Of a stretch of 64,000 nt of DNA, positions 44,447 to 56,400 are shown piece by piece. Both the position numbers and the translations under genes were made by a program. Location: NCBI RefSeq assembly GCF_029168945.1, contig NC_083601.1, positions 22,782,160-22,846,159 of the forward strand. Reading direction: 5' to 3'. The stretch's first letter is position 1, and every line of letters starts with the position of its first letter. Under the pieces are notes generated by a model. It saw only the letters and a list, made by a program, of their open reading frames with translations. It had not been told where the DNA came from and made no database searches. The DNA comes from Cannabis sativa. Its lineage: Eukaryota > Streptophyta > Magnoliopsida > Rosales > Cannabaceae.

Positions 44447-45478
44447 TCTTTATATATTAAAAATGCCTATCTAACGACATTTCTTGGTTTAACAGAATAT
44501 ACTTAAAAATAAAAGAATATTCTGTTAAATTTAACGATGTTAATAGGTTTGATCTCCCGTTAACAAATAAACCCAATGATTAAACCCAATAATTAAACCC
44601 AAAAAATTAAACAATCTTTTTTTAAATTAAAAAAAAATCATCTTAACCACATATCTCTCTAACACACCGTATAAAATAAAGCTCCTAAAATATAAATTAA
44701 ACCTTAAGTCAACTCTTCAATCGTGAACTACAATTCTTGGCTAAAATATAAATTAAACCCTAACTCAGCTCCTCGGTTGTTGATGGTGCAGATATCCTTG
44801 GCTAATGGGTTGAGCTTATAACACTTGGAAGATTGAAACGACATTATTTTGCAGAAAGAGGAAAACAGAGAATTGTCGTTTTAGATCTTAAGTCTAACGA
44901 CTCAAGCGAAGAAAGAAACAAACCATTTCAAAAAGTCGGTGATGCAGAATCCGATCGACTATGGTCCACAACTCACATTCCTAAGGCATAGAAATTTTTC
45001 AGTTTCGTCTCTGAGTTTGACGAATTTGTTGGTTTAACGATTTATTTTAACATTTGTTTTTTTTTTTCTCTAAGGAAATAGACGACACGTTAACATGAAG
45101 CGTTAACTATTTCTCCTAATTTTTACATTTCATATCATACCAGTCTCGATGAAAAACCCAATCTCGAAAAGGAAACCTAAACCCCAATCTCAATGACAAA
45201 AAATGATTTGCACAAGGGAATGGCCGTTAGTCTTCATCGTCGCTCCTCCTTCTTAAGTTATCGATTTGCACAAGGGATTAACCATTATTCTTCTAATCGC
45301 AGAATCTCAATATCGATGATCAATCCCAATTCACAAAAGGAAACCCAAACCCCAATCTCGATGATGAAGAACGAGCTGCACAATGGAATAACCATGAATG
45401 AATCGAAACCTCCTTTTCAGTTTTAGAATATGTAAAATCCATCGCCCACACACCTAGATCTCATCCATCCTTCTTAAA

Positions 45479-45710
45479 ATGCCTCCTTTTGAGGGTTTAG
45501 CATCTCCTCCGTACATTTCAGAGTCTAACATAGTCACCATTTATGTGGGTGGCCATCTCTTTTAGACAACAAAGCAAATCCTTGCTCTCGCCGGACCTAA
45601 CTCCCTCTTCGGTAGAATCTCCGATTCATCTTCCCATTAAGGTGTTTTGTTCGTTGATCGAGACCCCGACTTTCAGAACCGACGGCAAGGTCAAACTGAA
45701 GGAATCTGTG
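45479..45710 (+). pseudogene. captured BTB/POZ (T1/KCTD-type) N-terminal fragment
   Basis: ATG at 45479 (MPPFEGLASPPYISESN), then IVTIYVGGHLF, a stop at 45572-45574, then TTKQILALAGPNSLFGRISD, another stop, then VLFVDRDPDF. The order V-x-V-G-G-x-x-F-x-T-T-x-x-T/I-L-A and the closing F-x-D-R-D-P-D/E-x-F are the signature of the potassium-channel-tetramerisation type BTB domain of plant BTB/POZ proteins. Two in-frame stops and loss of the C-terminal half make it a pseudogene. It lies inside the Helitron, so capture is the simplest explanation. Confidence 0.7.
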
Positions 45711-46531
45711 CTAATGTGGACCTCGATTTGGACGGAATTCAAATTCAGCTTCGTGCTTGATTGGCAGGCATGGATCTTACTACTTAACGAGTTAGGTTGT
45801 GTACATTAGTATTTCTATTACTTGACTCTGTTACTAATTTTATTACTCATAGGTAATGGGTTGCCTATCAGTACTAATATCCTCCATATCTTTGTATTAA
45901 GTATTATAGTATTTGCAGGTGTACTTGCATTAATGGTACCGAATATAACAAGAATGACTTTTCTTTGACTTTATTTTTTGTTTAGGCACCTCCATCAAGT
46001 CATTGCTATGCTGATTATTTATTTATTATTGTTTTTTTCATTTATGAAAAAAATCCTATTTTATGTATGGATGAATGTATGAGAATAGTATTGATGTGAG
46101 CAATTGAAGGTTCAATGGCATTGATAATTGCAATAGAGCAATCATGCTTCTTGGCCAACAACCTTAGACATTCTTAACAGTAAGTTTATGATTTTTTTTT
46201 GTCTTATTTTCTTTTTCCTTTTTGAATTTAATTTTCTTTCTAATTGAGTTTTCAATATCTATTTAAGACAGGTAAAATTTATTAATGCAAAAAATAATTT
46301 GTTCGGAGATTGCTTAGTTGACATGAAAGATTGGGGTCCTTATTTTTGCTCTGCTCTTAATGTTCTTGGCATGATTATTGTTGTCATGCTGAACTCCGTC
46401 ATATTAATTTTATAGAGATAATTGTACTTGGGAAGGTATGCAGTCTTCAAACTTGATGCTATTAATGCTAAGAGTCTGTATAATTAATAAAATGATTTCA
46501 TTTTGTTATTGATGCTAAATGAATATGGAAA

Positions 46532-46746
46532 ATGGGTTCAGTTAAAGGTTTAAAGAAAGTTAGGAAGATAGTGAAAGATTGCATCCAAAATAAAATGCAT
46601 CCTGTGTACCATATTAAGGTACATATTTTGGTAATTTTACTTATATATTGTCGACTTTTCATACTCAACATCTTGCTTCTCATTTTGTAGATATTGATGA
46701 TGAGGAAAGAGCTTGAAAAAGAGCATGCTCTTGCAAATAACATTTC
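46532..46746 (+). pseudogene. captured KRR1 (small-subunit processome factor) fragment with intron
   Basis: Exon A (46532-46618) encodes MGSVKGLKKVRKIVKDCIQN then KMHPVYHIK. A GT...AG intron of 72 bp follows (46619-46690, donor GTACAT, acceptor TTTTGTAG). Exon B encodes ILMMRKELEKEHALAN and then runs into Helitron end sequence. This is the region after the KH domain of KRR1, an rRNA-processing protein (relatives read MGS.KGL..VR.IV.DC...MHPVYHIK.LMM.KEL.KDPALA). The retained intron shows DNA-level capture. It lacks the rest of the gene. Confidence 0.8.
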
Positions 46747-46945
46747 AATATTAAATTTATTTACAATTTTATAATTATATTAAAATTGATTTTAATACAT
46801 TAAAATAACATTTAGAATCTAAATATTTTTTTTTTCAAATTAAACGCAAGTATTCCCTAAACAAAAATTATAGACGAATCTAAAAGTATGCCGAAACTTC
46901 AAATAAAATTTACATTACGTGACATGGCACGTAAAATTCACCTAG

Positions 46946-47811
46946 TATATATATATGTGAATATGTAATATATGGTTGGTGTCTATACACATCCTCGATC
47001 CACAACTTATGTGCATATCATGTATAAATCATACCAATCCCATGGCTTGATAATAATGACGAGACCTTTTGTGCATATGATCATTTTTTATATGAATAAT
47101 AACATTTATGGATATATATATATATATGTATAGTCACTGATCACCTATTTTTTTACAGAGAGAATTTTCACCATTAATTATCACACCAACAAATTGAATT
47201 TGATTAGGATATACTCGACTGAACCTACATCTTTTTTTTTAGTGTGCAGTAAGTAATCAATCAACTTCCTTATATTACTCTCATTTCTTTGGTATGAGAA
47301 TCTACACCTTATGATAATTTTGATGGTATAATAATTTCTTTAAATCTTATATTCTTCTCTTGGGTTATGTATCACATGTCGACTTATTTTCAGAAGTCTA
47401 GTGAACTAAAAGAAAATCATAGGGATTTACAATAAATTGGACGGCATAACACCATAAAGATTTATATTATTCTCTTCGATTATATATCACATATTGACTT
47501 ATTTTCTGAAATCTAGTGAATCGAAGAGAATTATAGAAATCAATAATGAAATTGACAGCGTAAAAATATTAGTTTTTTCCTTTCCCTTTGATTATATATC
47601 ACATCAACTTATTTTCTGAAGTTTAGTGAATCAAAGGAGATTAGAATGACTATTTGCAGTAAACAAAAATAAAGAGAAAGAAGAAAGAGAGGTAGATCCA
47701 TTTATGAGTCTTTGCTTACCTTGTAGAGCTTGAAAAATCACTTGGAATAATGCATTTTTTTTTTTCGTATCAATTGCCAAAGATATTTTTTTCAAAACCC
47801 TCTTTTCCTTT
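46946..47811 (-). repeat. right arm of the large inverted repeat, distal part
   Basis: Reverse complement of 39335-40246. It resumes directly after the Helitron. It has the same internal 'gaagtctagtgaactaaaag' repeats as the left arm. Similarity to the left arm stops at about 47811. Confidence 0.85.
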
Positions 47812-47837
47812 CTTTTTAACCGTTCCCCACCCTCTCT

Positions 47838-47844
47838 CTTTATA
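47838..47844 (-). promoter_or_regulatory. TATA box of the LTR (minus strand)
   Basis: Minus-strand TATAAAG in GCTATAAAGAGAG. The point where left/right arm identity ends (47811) lies 33 bases downstream, where transcription, and so the R region, would start. Confidence 0.6.
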
Positions 47845-47954
47845 GCCAATTTTTTTATTATTTTTTTTGTTGATAAAATCCACTTAATCGTGAAAGTGGT
47901 GGAGGTGGAGAAAATATCTCCTTAATTTTTTCTTCTTTTTGACTGACCCATTCC

Positions 47955-47956
<2 letters not shown>

Positions 47957-47996
<40 letters not shown>

Positions 47997-47998
47997 TA
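47957..47998. repeat. (TAA)n microsatellite
   Basis: About 13 uninterrupted TAA/AAT units, followed by the complementary ATT run to 48006, forming a simple hairpin. Confidence 0.9.
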
Positions 47999-48785
47999 TT
48001 ATTATTAAAATTTTATCGTTCAACAATAATAAATCATTTTATTTTTAATATAAATAAAAAGTCACCCATAAATTTTTCATAAACCAATAATTCTATTATA
48101 TAAACACATTTTATATAGAATAGATACTACCATTGATGCTCTAACTTTTCTTTGTTTAAGTGAGTAAGTGATCAAGATAAATGTGAATGGTCACGGAAAT
48201 GCTTTCTTTTCTTTTGCTATGGTTGTCGTCATCGTATTATCAGTACACAATGCATATGAATTTTATTTTATTTCAATAATTAATTACAAATTACACGTGT
48301 ATATTATATTGTTGTAACACCTTCATTCTTCTCAGGTCTCTTTCTTGATTCTTCCCCACCCTAATTTCTATTTAATTTTTTTTAATTATTACTTAAAAGA
48401 AGTTATTTTTACAGCTTCGATTAATTCCCAATTTCACATTCACCCTAACAAAAAAAAAATCCAATTTCTTGTTTATTAATTATAGTTTATATTCTAATTC
48501 TAATTTACAGCCCTTCGGATAATTAATCTAAATAATATCTCATATATAATATAGGTGCGAATATGATCTTATTTAAAATACATATTATTTCTATAAATAT
48601 ATATTATATGAAATTATAAAGTATATACCTTAACTTTTTTATTCTTAGTTTTGTTATTCCAGGTAAATCATTTAAAAAGGAATTATTCCTATCTATTTTT
48701 ATTTTAAAATTTATTGTCGCTCTTTTTTTTTCATTAGAAAAAAAATAACAAAATATGAAAGTACACGCAAAACAAATGTGAATTA
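47999..48785. other. AT-rich intergenic DNA, possible U3 remnant
   Basis: No gene. The part next to 47850 may be the U3 region of the minus-strand LTR. I could not find its outer end or a matching target duplication. Confidence 0.4.
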
Positions 48786-48793
48786 CTGGTTGG

Positions 48794-49578
48794 TAGGGGT
48801 GTACATCAAACCGCTCAAACCGCTCAAACCGCCCGCACCACACCGCACCGCAAAAAAAATGCGGTTTGAAATTCTTCGCGGTGCGGTTGCGGTTTGAATT
48901 TTTCCCAAACCGCGCGGTGCGGTGCGGTTTGCGGTTTTGAATTATTAAACCGCGATTCAAACCGCACCGCACCGCATCTTTTAAAATTTCAATTTTTATA
49001 TTTATTTTATTAAGCCCATACATATGAGCCCAACCCAAGCCTATAAATCTTAGGGCAAAATCCATAACTCTTCACAAACCCTCTCTTCTTAGCAACAAAC
49101 CCAAGTCCATACATGTGTATTAAAATTTGGAGTTGGAAGTTTGTGTTTGTTTTATTTTTAATCTATTGATGTAAGTATGTTAGTTGTACATTTATATTGT
49201 TGTTAGAACTTAATTAGTTTCAAGTTTGTTATTTTGATTTAAGTGTGTTGTTGAAACTTTAAAAAGATTATTGATTTATTGTTGTTGTTATAACTTTTAT
49301 TAGTCTCAAGTTTGTTGTATTTTCTTAAGTGTTTTGGAATAATTATATTAATGATAGTTTAATTATTTTATGATTATTTCAAAAAAAAAAAATTGTGATA
49401 GTTCAAACCGCATAAACCGCAAAAACCGCACCGCACCGCATCATTTTTTGCGGTGCGGTTTTTGCGGTTTTTTAGTATCGCGGTGCGGGTGCGGTTTGGA
49501 AAATTAGAAAAACCGCATGTGCGGGTTGGTTTGAAAAAATTGTTAAAAACCGCACAACCCGCACCGCGAACACCCCTA
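48794..49578. mobile_element. non-autonomous hAT element with GCGGT-rich subterminal repeats
   Basis: A perfect 8-bp target duplication CTGGTTGG flanks it (48786-48793 and 49579-49586). The ends are TAGGGGTGTAC and, reverse-complemented, TAGGGGTGTTC. Both subterminal regions (48805-48975 and 49405-49570) contain dozens of AACCGC / GCGGTT / ACCGC units, the presumed transposase binding sites. The 400-bp centre is AT-rich and non-coding; open frames in the repeats are incidental. Confidence 0.93.
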
Positions 49579-49586
49579 CTGGTTGG

Positions 49587-50491
49587 TAAGGTAACACACT
49601 AGAAATGATTTAAATTTACTGTCTGAAATTAGTGACTCTTAACTAAATATATAAAGATTACACATTTTTTTTTTTTGCCCAAAAGATCACACGTTAAACA
49701 CAGTAAAGTAAAATTTAACATGTGTGTTAGCATGTAATTGTTATTTATTTACATTCTAAAATTTCAAAAGATATTTAAATTAGTTGAAGAAATAGGAAAT
49801 GTTGTAAGAAAAAGAGAGAAAAGAAACGATTACTTGTTCCAATTGACATCGACTCCGAAATCTCTGATGAAGGTTTTGACTAGATTGACACATTCACACG
49901 TGGCAAATCCTATATGGACGTTTGTGCATGAATTTTAAAGCCGTCGTTTTCGTTCTACTATTTTATCTACATCCTCACATCATTATTTTTTATTTTATTG
50001 ACAAAAATAATGAATCAATGATATATAAATGAAAAAGCCGTGTATTTTATAATTTGGATTTATCCTAATTTTAATCTTTCTCTGATTTTCATGCCACGAT
50101 TGTGTACACAATATATACGGATAGTTATTAAATGTTATAATGGCGACGTTCTGAAGATTCCTTATATATTTTTCGTCTTCATCTTGTTGATGACTGTATG
50201 TAGCATTGGTGATTTGACCCTTGATTTTATCCCATTTTCTCCTCACAACAACAACTATATTCAAATTGTCAAAACACCCTTCTATCTCCATATTTCAGAC
50301 ACATACAGAAAAAATAGGGAACCGTTTTCTTATGTGTATGCAGAATAAGCGAAAAGGAGTTACAACACATACGTAGAAACCAAAGATAATAACGGGTAAT
50401 GCAATGATCTCTTCTTTGATTTACATTATATGATCATGCATCATATATATCTCTTAATCCTGATGTTTTTTAAGAGCAGGGAAATTAAGCG
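49587..50491 (+). promoter_or_regulatory. 5' flank and leader of LKR/SDH
   Basis: About 0.9 kb between the hAT element and the LKR/SDH start codon, with no other gene. A T-rich tract ending in AG (TTTTTTAAGAGCAG, 50466-50479) twelve bases before the ATG could be the 3' splice site of a 5'-UTR intron. An in-frame TAA at 50486-50488 rules out a longer N-terminus on the unspliced sequence. I cannot place the transcription start. Confidence 0.45.
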
Positions 50492-53400
50492 ATGCTGGGA
50501 AATGGGGTTGTTGGGATTCTTTCAGAGTCTTCAAACAAGTGGGAGAGAAGGGTACCTTTGACCCCATCTCATTGTGCTCGGCTCCTTCATGGTGGCAAGG
50601 ATAAAACTGGTATTTCTCGCATAATTGTACAGCCATCCACCAAAAGAATCCACCATGATGCTCTTTACCAGGATGTTGGCTGTGAAATATCAGACGACTT
50701 GTCTGATTGTGGCCTCATTTTGGGTATTAAGCAGCCTAAGGTTTGATTTTAATTCCCAATCTTTCTTAATTTGCAGAGAAGCAGGATTCAAACTTACTCA
50801 GGCACAATTTTTTATTTTTTTTCATAAAGATTAATTTTGTGATTTTTCTTAATTTGAGAGAGACCAGTGTTCCTACTTACATATATTTGTAATAATTTTT
50901 TAAAAGATACATGTAGAAGTTAGGGGGACCATAGCATATTCCATTTGATTCTATTCTCAATGAGTATAAAGTTGACTTTATTGTTTATACTAAAAAGTTC
51001 ATGGTGCATGCTATTACACTAAAAAGTGAACTTAAATTGAGACCATGAAGTTCTTTGAATATTTTAGTGTAGATTTAAGGAGTTTGACATGTCATGTTCT
51101 GTTTTTGTGCAGATAGAGATGATTCTTCCTGATAAAGCATATGCATTCTTCTCACACACTCACAAGGCCCAGAAAGAAAACATGCCATTATTAGACAAGG
51201 TATCATTTGTTGTGTATAATTTGATTGAGTCTTTGTTGTGTGTTGACACTTGACAATTTAATGTATGCATACAGATCCTAGCTGAAAGAGGGTCATTATA
51301 TGATTATGAGCTAATAGTTGGAGAGCATGGGGCAAGGTTGCTTGCATTTGGGAAATTTGCTGGTAGAGCTGGCCTAGTTGACTTCTTACACGGGCTTGGA
51401 CTGCGTATGTACCATTTTTGGAAAGTCTGGCACAGTTTAACTATTATTTAAAGCCATTTGTTTAGTCTTCATTGTTTTTTTTCGTTTTCAGGGTATCTGA
51501 GTCTTGGATATTCAACACCTTTTCTTTCTTTGGGTGAATCTTATATGTATTCATCTTTGGCTGCGGCCAAAGCTGCAGTAATTTCGGTGGGTGAAGAGAT
51601 AGCATCTCAGGGCTTGCCAGCAGGAATCTGTCCTTTGGTTTTTGTATTTACTGGCTCAGGAAATGGTATTTTTTAACATTGAAACTTACTCCAATTTCAC
51701 CACCTATTGTAACCATATTCTATTCTATTCTATTGTGTTAATGCAAATTTTAAATAAATTTTGTGCTATGTAGTTTCTCTTGGAGCACAAGAGGTATTTA
51801 AACTTCTTCCTCACAGTTTTGTGGATCCGAACAAGCTTCCAGAGCTATTTAAAATGGTTAGTTTCAGGTTACATATGGTCCAACCTTGCCTATCTATAAA
51901 ACAATGTCAGAAATTAAATTTTCTTGGTTTGTAATTTATATATGTTTCTTTTGGTAAAGGGTAAGGATGTATCTCAACCAGCAAGGGCATCAAATAGGGT
52001 GTTTCAAGTTTATGGCTGTGTTGTCACTTGCCAAGACATGGTTCAAAACAAGGATTCAACAAAGCCATTTGATAAAGTACGTTCTACATTATCGAATCTT
52101 GTTTCTGGGCTATCCTCATGTTGATAGTATAAATATGTAGTGTATTAATTTACTTGAGAAGAATTGTGTTGGTACATTTTCTCTGTTTCCAAATGGAAAC
52201 TTAGAAATATTATCTATTGCCTCACTTTGAAATGATTTGAATATGTAAGCATTGCAAGTTGAAACAGTCTAATAACTCAACATTCACTAGCCTCAAAGCT
52301 GTTGTATATTATTGTATGTCAGGCTGACTACTATGCACATCCGGAACACTACAACCCTATTTTTCACGAAAGAATCGCCCCGTATGCGTCTGTAATTGGT
52401 ACGCCCTTGATTTCCACCATAAATCCTGAATAGGTTCTAGCACATTTCATGTTCATACTCATGTTCATGTTGAGGCAGTTAATCTTGGAGGCATGGTTTT
52501 AGTATCAATATATCATCTATATTGATATATGTTTGGTTTGTGATGTTTATTTTGTTCTTAAAGTCAAATTGTATGTTTTCTTGGGCAGTGAATTGCATGT
52601 ACTGGGAGAAAAGATTTCCTCGATTGTTAAGTAATGAACAGCTTCAAGAGTTAATGAGGAAAGAATGCCCTCTTGTTGGACTGTGTGATATAACTTGTGA
52701 CATAGGCGGTTCACTAGAATGTGTCAATCAAACAACTTCCATTGACTCACCTTTTTTCAGGTTTAGTTATTCTGTCACATAATTCAAGTTACACTATTTT
52801 ATCAATTATGCTATATTCAAGAGAATCATATAATAAACCATGTTTCTCCTCAGATATGATCCTTGTAACAACTCATACTCTCAGGATTTAGAGGGTAGTG
52901 GTTTGATATGTTCATCTGTTGACATACTTCCTACTGAATTTGCAAAAGAGGTGCAGTGTTTCAACATAATCAAATTCAGTGTTATTTCAAGGAAATTATG
53001 TGGTGATAACTTTTGATGATTTAAAATTGCAGGCTTCTCAACACTTCGGAGATATATTATCTGAATTTGTGGGATATTTGGCTTCAACAATAGACATTAA
53101 ACAGTTACCTTCACATTTAAGAAGAGCTTGCATAGCCCATAGAGGAGTGCTTACTTCCTTGTATGAATATATTCCTCGTATGCTAAAATCCGATACAGAG
53201 TAAGCTTCAAAATCTCTCTTCATTAAAATAAGCTCAGTTCTGATAATTTTGGTTTCTAGTCATTCCAAGTATATATATACACACATTACAAGGTTCTGCC
53301 TTTTCAAAAAATGCAGGGAAATATCAGAGAATCTTGAAAGTTCCCAATCTAACAAGAAGAAATACAACATACTGGTTAGTTTCCCCTATTTAAATTACAG

Positions 53401-56400
53401 CTTTCACTATTTTTATCTTACCCAGTTAGGAAAATAATAATCTTTGTAAAAATACTGACAGGTGTCCTTGAGTGGTCATCTATTTGACAAATTTCTGATA
53501 AATGAGGCCTTAGATATCATTGAAGCTGCAGGTGGCTCCTTCCACTTGGTCAAGTGTCAAGTGGGTCAGAGTTCAAAAGCTATGTCATACTCAGAACTTG
53601 AAGTTAGTAGACCTTTCATAAGATTGATTATTTGATATTTATTATCTTTTTGTTGTGGTTTGTTGATAAGTCTTTTTCAATTTTGTCTTGTATTCACAGG
53701 TTGGTGCAGATGATAAGGCTGTACTGGATCAGATTATTGATTCTTTAACTTCAATAGCTAAGCCAAATGAAAACAATGGATTTTTAGATAATCAAACAAA
53801 TAAGCTCTCTCTGATAATTGGTAAAGTCCAGGAGATGGAAACTGAAAAGGAAAATAGAACAACAGAAAGGAAAACTGGGGTTCTAATTCTTGGAGCAGGT
53901 CGGGTCTGTCAACCTGCTGCAAAGTTATTAGCATCCATTGGAAGCACTTCATCACCTCAATGGTATAAAACATTTCTTCAAGATGATTCTGAAGAGCTTA
54001 ATGATGTTCATGTAATTGTTGCTTCTCTTTATCTCAAGGATGCTGAAGAGGTAAAAATACAAACCTATTTTCTGTTCATTTCTAATTCTACACTATTTGA
54101 GTTCAAATGAGTGTAAATGACTGAAATTGAAGTAAATGGATGCAGACCATTGAAGGTATTCCAAATGCAACAGCAGTTCAGCTTGATGTGCAGGACCATG
54201 TTAGTCTTTTCAATTATATTTCTCAGGTAAGAAAGAATCACAAAGACCATTAACCTTAAATGATGTGAATCACCAATTTTAATCTGAGTGGTTCCTCTTG
54301 TTTTTGTTTTCTCATGCAGGTCGAAGTTGTCATAAGTCTTTTGCCTCCTAGTTGCCACATCATTGTAGCAAATGCATGCCTTGAGGTACTAAGGCATCTC
54401 ATTATTGTTTTCAGTGAGAAATATATGTTGAAAACATTGAAGAAAAAATAGTAGCATGATAATTTTCAGTATGAGTTTTCATAAACAGCTGACTGCATTG
54501 TTTTTCTGTCAATGGACACAGCTTAAAAGACATGTTGTCACTGCTAGCTATGTTGATAATTCTGTGTCAATGCTAGATGAAAAGGCAAAGGATGCTGGTA
54601 TAACAATTCTGGGTGAGATGGGCTTAGATCCTGGGATAGGTAAATACTCTTCTGCTATGTTCTAATAGATCAATTCATTAGCTGAATATCTAAATAAAGA
54701 AAGAGAAATTGGATGTTTCAGATCATATGATGGCAATGAAAATGATTAACCAAGCACACGTTCATAAGGGGAAAATCCGGTCATTTAATTCTTACTGCGG
54801 GGGACTCCCTTCACCAGCAGCTGCAAATAATCCATTAGCATACAAATTCAGGTATATCAAGCTATTTCCATGTATTAATCTGTAGTGACATTCTACTTCC
54901 ACCTTTAGCTTTCCTTTCTATGGAAGTTACTAACTTAGAAACTATTTAGTTGGAATCCTGCAGGAGCTATTCGAGCTGGGCGAAACCCGGCTACCTATAA
55001 ATCTAATGGAAAAATCATACATGTTGATGGTAAGTTTTAGAAAATCACAGCTGAGATATGAACAAAACACCAAGATAATTCTTTCTTTCCCAGTGGAAAT
55101 ATACAAAATGCAATTTCATATTCAAATTTGCAGTACATGTTTGCAGGAGAAGATTTATATGATTCAGCTGAGAGACTGCGGATACCTGATCTTCCAGCTT
55201 TTGCATTGGAGTGTCTTCCAAACCGTAATTCTTTAGTTTATGGAGACTTGTATGGAATAGCCAATGAAGCATCGACCATATTTCGTGGAACACTCCGCTA
55301 TGAAGGCAAGATTTTATGAGTTTGTTACTCTTAATCTATAGAAGATTAACTTAAGCATTTGGTATGTATGTTTATATGTTATGGAACTTATGAAGTGTTA
55401 CTTTGTTTTAGGATTTGGTGAGATAATGGGGACACTTGCAAGAATTGGTCTTTTCAACACAGAACACCACCCCCTTCTTAAAGATGGAAAGAGACCTACA
55501 TTCAGAGCTCTTCTGGTAGAGCTTCTCAAGATTGATGATGATGGTTGTTTAAAAAGAGAAGAGGACATTGCTGAAAGGATTTTCAGGCTTGGATATTGCA
55601 AAGAAAAACTAACTGCAGTAAAGGCAGCCAAAACTATCATGTAAGGGTCTCTCATAGAGAAATTAAAGAGTTCTACACTCAATAAAGACAATTTAAGTGA
55701 TTGTAATCATTGTTATCTTTTGGTTTAGATTCTTGGGACTCAACGAGGAAACAGAAGTTCATGTCTCTTGCCAAAGTGCATTCGATGTTTCCTGTCTTCG
55801 CATGGAGGAAAGATTAGCCTATTCCAGCACAGAACAGGTAAAAATGAACCTTATAAGCCAAACCAAAACTACATACTTTACTCATCCCTCTTTTTAAGCT
55901 CATAGTCTCATTCATTTTCCCAAAACTGAGAAAGCTAAGTCTAATCTATGGTCAGGATATGGTGCTATTACATCATGAAGTGGAAGTAGATTTTCCAGGT
56001 GATCAACAGCACACTGAAAAACACATAGCCACTTTATTGGAATTCGGAAAGACTGAGAATGGAAACACCATTACTGCTATGGCCCTCACTGTTGGTATCC
56101 CTGCAGCCATTGGAGCATTGGTACCTTGTTTAAAACTCTTCCAATCTCTCTTGTCTACATACTCAAAAGCTGAGAGATTTTCTTAGCAATTAACCCAATT
56201 TTTTTGTAGCTCATTCTTGGAAATAAGATAAAGACAAGAGGGGTTTTACGGCCTATTTTACCTGAAGTATATGTACCAGGTAATGACAGTATATGTACTT
56301 AAATCGTTTAAAAACTACAAGGTTTCCTTTCTTCCAAGACTTGAACTATTAACTAAACTTTTTTTTGGTGTGTCAGCTTTGGATATCTTACAAGCCTATG

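Larger units (their letters stand above)
44447..46945 (+). mobile_element. non-autonomous Helitron with captured gene fragments
   Basis: Starts TCTTTATATATTAAAAATGC after an A and ends CACCTAG before a T, so the target is AT. Seven bases before the final CTAG-bearing segment is a hairpin, TTACGTG-ACATGG-CACGTAA (about 46915-46934). The left inverted arm carries the uninterrupted site at 40246/40247, showing a clean insertion with no target duplication. The interior (2.5 kb) has no Rep/helicase but contains duplicated filler (44690-44800; 45140-45390) and at least two host gene fragments in plus orientation: a BTB/POZ N-terminus and an exon-intron-exon piece of KRR1. Confidence 0.88.

Noticed and set aside
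48604..49065. 153-residue minus-strand ORF
   Set aside because: It runs through the hAT subterminal repeats and AT-rich flank; the RFERFERF-like part is the repeat unit.
53462..54050. Internal promoter for a monofunctional SDH transcript
   Set aside because: Known in other plants for this gene, but I see no convincing TATA or start context here that would support it from sequence alone.
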